From: CAVPEW01 sp050247895
GTDB taxonomy: Bacteria > Actinomycetota > Acidimicrobiia > Acidimicrobiales > VFJN01
Direction of reading: 5' to 3'
Assembly (NCBI GenBank): GCA_050247895.1
Contig: JBFWTJ010000197.1
Span: forward strand, 1 to 7,698
DNA length: 7,698 nt
The notes beneath the pieces are model-generated. The model saw only the letters and a program-made list of their open reading frames with translations. It ran no database searches and was not told where the DNA came from. The translations under genes and the position numbers were made by a program. Shown here in pieces: positions 5,931-7,698 of the stretch; within the stretch, counting starts at the first letter, position 1; every line of letters starts with the position of its first letter.

Positions 5931-6977
5931 GTGCGCCAGTCCCCCCTGGACGGGGAGCACCGCGCCCTGGGCGCCAAGATGGTCCCCTTCGGCGGGTGGT
6001 CGATGCCCCTGGCCTACGGGGAGGGCACCGTGGCCGAGCACCGGGCATGCCGGTCGACCGCGGTCGTGTTCGACGTCAGCCACCTGGGCACGGTCCGGGT
6101 CACCGGTGCCGGGGCGTTCGACCGGCTGCAGACGGCGCTGACCAACGACCTGGGCCGCATCGGTCCCGGCCGGGCCCAGTACACCCACCTCCTCGACCCG
6201 GCCGACGGGTCGGTCCTCGACGACATCATCGTCTGGTGGGTCGGCCCCGAACGGTTCGACGTCATGCCCAACGCCTCCAACACCGACCGGGTGACCGACG
6301 CCATCGGCGGGCAGGACGTCACGCCGACGCGGGTGGTCCTGGCGGTCCAGGGACCCGAGGCGCGGGCTCGCCTGGGTGCCTTGTGGCCCGAGGCCGCGGC
6401 CGTCCCCCGGTTCAGGGTGCAACGCCTGGAGCGGGGCGGCGTGGAGCACGTCGTGGCCGGCACCGGCTACACGGGGGAGGACGGCGTGGAGATCGCCGCG
6501 CCGGTCGAGGTGGCGGTCGGCCTGTGGCAGGAGCTGCTGGCCACGGGCATCGAACCGGCCGGCCTGGGGGCGCGCGACACGCTGCGGCTGGAGGCCGGGC
6601 TGCCCCTGCACGGCCACGAGCTGGGACCGGGGATCACCCCGTTGCAGGCCGGGTTGGGCTGGGTCGTGGCCTGGGACAAGCCGGGCGGCTTCCGGGGACG
6701 GGTCCCGCTGCTGGCCGAGCGCGACCGGGGGGTGTCCCGGCGGTTGCGGGGCCTGGCCGTCGAGGGCCGGCGGCCCCCGCGGGCCGATCAGGACGTCCTG
6801 GTGGACGGCAAGGTCGTCGGCGTGGTCACCAGCGGCAACTTCTCGCCGATGCTGGGCCACGGGATCGCCCTGGCCTTCCTGCCGCCCGAGGTCGGCGAGG
6901 GCTCGGCGGTGGAGATCGACGTGCGGGGCGATCGCGTGCCGGCCCGGGTGGTGCCCACGCCGTTCTACGACTCCTGA
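5931..6977 (+). CDS. gcvT: Glycine cleavage system T protein (aminomethyltransferase)
   Basis: The product is 348 residues, close to the usual GcvT length. The enzyme transfers the methylene unit from the aminomethyl-lipoyl arm of GcvH to tetrahydrofolate, releasing ammonia. Family features in order are GAKMVPFGGWSMP (14-26), DVSHLG (48-53), YTHLLDPADGSVLDD (84-98, containing the conserved catalytic Asp), NASN (114-117), GYTGEDG, GLGARDTLRLEAG (211-223), LHGHEL, TPLQAGLGW and VTSGNFSPMLGHGIALAFL near the C-terminus. The KGCYxGQE motif of the related YgfZ proteins is absent, which supports GcvT. The GTG start gives a perfect family N-terminus (RQSPLDGEHRALGAKM). It lies only 5 nt after the merR stop with no Shine-Dalgarno, so it is probably translated by coupling from the merR transcript. 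gcvP is not in the window. Confidence 0.96.
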   Translation: MRQSPLDGEHRALGAKMVPFGGWSMPLAYGEGTVAEHRACRSTAVVFDVSHLGTVRVTGAGAFDRLQTALTNDLGRIGPGRAQYTHLLDPADGSVLDDIIVWWVGPERFDVMPNASNTDRVTDAIGGQDVTPTRVVLAVQGPEARARLGALWPEAAAVPRFRVQRLERGGVEHVVAGTGYTGEDGVEIAAPVEVAVGLWQELLATGIEPAGLGARDTLRLEAGLPLHGHELGPGITPLQAGLGWVVAWDKPGGFRGRVPLLAERDRGVSRRLRGLAVEGRRPPRADQDVLVDGKVVGVVTSGNFSPMLGHGIALAFLPPEVGEGSAVEIDVRGDRVPARVVPTPFYDS

Positions 6978-7008
6978 CCGGCGCCGGACCGGGGCTGGCC
7001 GCGGGTCC
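6978..7008. other. Gap between convergent gcvT and SnoaL-type genes, with GC-rich dyads
   Basis: The gap starts with the palindrome CCGGCGCCGG (6978-6987). GGACC (6986-6990) can also pair with GGTCC (7004-7008). No T-rich run follows on either strand. It may act as a bidirectional end, but a canonical terminator is not visible. Confidence 0.25.
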
Positions 7009-7452
7009 TCAGCCGCCGGCGCCCAGACCGGCGAGCTGGCGGGCGATGGACCCGGTGTCGTAGTAGAGCCGCAGGCCGACCAGGTCGGTGCCCTCGAAGC
7101 TGAAGACGGCCGCCACGCGGCTGCGGAACCGCCGGCCCGTGGCGGCCAGGTCGTACCAGTCGCCGGTGTGGGTGCCGGCCATGACGAGCTCGGCCACCGT
7201 CGCCTCCTCGGCGTGGTGGAGGTCGACGATCTCGAGGTGGAGGTCGGCGAAGTGCTGGTGTGAGGCGGCGAGGTGCTGGCGGACCTCGTCGGCCCCGTCG
7301 AACACCCGCTTGGTCCCGGCCAGCTCGTAGCGCGGGTGCGCGAAGCAGCCGATGACGTCGTCGATGCGGTGGTCGTTCTGCGCAGCGAGGACGGCTCGGA
7401 TGGTGGCTTCCCGTTGCGCTCGACCCTTGGCGTCGATCGGGATGACGGCCAT
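7009..7452 (-). CDS. SnoaL/NTF2-like ester-cyclase-type protein
   Basis: The product is 147 residues with the plan of the SnoaL-like polyketide cyclase / NTF2 fold. It has an N-terminal helix (REATIRAVLAAQNDHRIDDVIGCF), HPRYELAGTKRVFDGADEVRQHL, and the core segment GTHTGDWYDLAATGRRF. It ends with VFSFEGTDLVGLRLYYDTGSIARQLAGL. The family is small, soluble and very varied: cyclases, isomerases, hydrolases and non-enzymatic binders. Substrate cannot be predicted here. It is convergent with gcvT, with 31 bases between the stops, and is not part of that operon. The ATG at 7452 is chosen because the conserved N-terminus begins there and a TACAGT box lies 8 nt upstream. A GTG at 7500 would add 16 unremarkable residues, but it does make a 4-base overlap with the small ORF upstream. 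Confidence 0.85.
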   Translation of the reverse strand: MAVIPIDAKGRAQREATIRAVLAAQNDHRIDDVIGCFAHPRYELAGTKRVFDGADEVRQHLAASHQHFADLHLEIVDLHHAEEATVAELVMAGTHTGDWYDLAATGRRFRSRVAAVFSFEGTDLVGLRLYYDTGSIARQLAGLGAGG

Positions 7453-7460
7453 GGGCGCGC

Positions 7461-7466
7461 ACTGTA
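7461..7466 (-). promoter_or_regulatory. Candidate -10 box for the leaderless SnoaL-type gene
   Basis: On the - strand TACAGT ends 8 nt before the ATG at 7452. No Shine-Dalgarno is present. The pattern matches those before the + strand genes and supports this ATG over the GTG at 7500. Confidence 0.45.
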
Positions 7467-7496
7467 TTGCCTGGCCACGGCGCCGGCTCGGCCCGA

Positions 7497-7619
7497 TCAC
7501 CGCCTCCGGATCTCAGCGGCCAAGCGCCCATAATCGTCGTTAAGGTTAGTTCGCCTAACTAACTCCCCAGGAGCATCATTGACCACATGCGTCTCAGATG
7601 CAAGAGTTTCTTTCGTCAC
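7497..7619 (-). CDS. Possible small protein of 40 residues, function unknown
   Basis: This is a GTG-started 40-codon frame ending in TGA. The peptide starts MTKETLASETHVV and ends YGRLAAEIRRR. It is charged, has no signal peptide or membrane segment, and could form one amphipathic helix at its C-terminus. A good Shine-Dalgarno (GAAAGGA) lies 8 nt before the start. Codons such as AAA, GAA, ACT, CTT, TTA and CGA are unlike the G/C-ending codons of every neighbour, so the frame is either recently acquired or not coding. Its TGA overlaps a GTG of the downstream SnoaL-type frame (GTGA). I do not recognise the protein. Confidence 0.35.
   Translation of the reverse strand: MTKETLASETHVVNDAPGELVRRTNLNDDYGRLAAEIRRR
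7545..7563. repeat. AT-rich inverted repeat
   Basis: GTTAGTT (7545-7551) and AACTAAC (7557-7563) are perfect 7-base arms around a 5-base loop. It lies inside the possible small ORF, in the most AT-rich part of the window. No T tract follows. It could be a protein binding site or chance. Confidence 0.35.
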
Positions 7620-7627
7620 GGCGCCGG

Positions 7628-7634
7628 TCCTTTC
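7628..7634 (-). promoter_or_regulatory. Ribosome binding site of the possible small ORF
   Basis: On the - strand GAAAGGA lies 8 nt before the GTG at 7619. It is the main argument that the 40-codon frame is translated. Confidence 0.35.
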
Positions 7635-7655
7635 GATGGGGGCGTTGATGACCTT

Positions 7656-7693
7656 GAAGGGCCCTGGTTGCAGCCGGGGCCCTTCGTCTTTTT
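7656..7693 (+). terminator. Strong intrinsic terminator
   Basis: GAAGGGCCC (7656-7664) pairs perfectly with GGGCCCTTC (7677-7685). Four further inner pairs (two G-U) leave a TGCA tetraloop. A GTCTTTTT tract follows at once on the + strand. No + strand gene of convincing size lies just upstream, so the transcript it ends is unknown. It may insulate the region to the right, or end an unannotated RNA. On the - strand it is not followed by a T run. Confidence 0.7.
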
Positions 7694-7698
7694 CAGGT

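Noticed and set aside
5793..7478. 561-codon - strand frame opposite gcvT
   Set aside because: It lies antisense to gcvT and partly to the SnoaL-type gene, both of which have recognisable domains. Its composition is that of a shadow frame.
7587..7698. Open + strand frame from ATG 7587 running to the window edge
   Set aside because: It has no ribosome binding site, runs straight through the strong terminator hairpin and T tract, and overlaps the better-supported - strand small ORF.
1..7698. CRISPR array, tRNA, rRNA, insertion sequence or riboswitch, including a glycine riboswitch before gcvH or gcvT
   Set aside because: No spaced direct repeats, cloverleaf, transposase or terminal inverted repeats were seen. 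The gaps before gcvH (74 nt) and gcvT (5 nt) are too short for a glycine riboswitch.

Overview
The window reads as chromosomal DNA from a high-GC actinobacterium. Most of it is over 70% GC with third-position G/C codons, GTG starts and very tight gene packing. The gene order matches a conserved actinobacterial neighbourhood. From memory, Mycobacterium tuberculosis Rv1822 (pgsA2) and Rv1826-Rv1830 (gcvH, garA, MerR regulator, DUF151 protein, second MerR regulator) are arranged the same way, and Corynebacterium has the odhI-ftsR equivalents. The large sugar nucleotidyltransferase with a mutase-like tail and the zinc-ribbon FHA protein suggest a deep-branching lineage such as Acidimicrobiia rather than Mycobacteriales. 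That placement is an inference.

Layout on the + strand: the C-terminal two thirds of a CDP-alcohol phosphatidyltransferase (2-448); an 828-residue nucleotidyltransferase / beta-helix / phosphomannomutase-like fusion (445-2931); gcvH (3006-3386); a GarA/OdhI-type FHA protein (3387-3857); an FtsR-like MerR regulator (3854-4759); a DUF151 bifunctional-nuclease family protein (4814-5308); a second, ResR-like MerR regulator (5449-5925); and gcvT (5931-6977). A convergent SnoaL/NTF2-like gene lies on the - strand (7009-7452). The last ~200 bases are much less GC-rich and hold a 40-codon - strand ORF and a strong + strand intrinsic terminator.

The genes fall into three themes. The first is envelope precursors (phospholipid head-group transfer and nucleotide-sugar formation). 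The second is glycine/one-carbon and 2-oxoglutarate metabolism (GcvH, GcvT and the FHA regulator). The third is transcriptional control of growth and division (the two MerR proteins). gcvP is not in the window. gcvH-FHA-ftsR are joined by zero-gap or 4-base overlaps and should be one transcript. The second merR has its own well-formed promoter and a 64-nt leader, and gcvT probably rides on it.

The main points for a second look are: the mutase half of the fusion has lost all four catalytic motifs; the FHA protein has a zinc ribbon instead of the usual N-terminal phospho-motif; four genes share a TAnnnT box 7-8 nt before ATG that suggests leaderless transcription; two dyads lie in the leader of the second merR; and the AT-richer right end may border foreign DNA. 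I found no clear evidence of an entirely new defence or mobile system.
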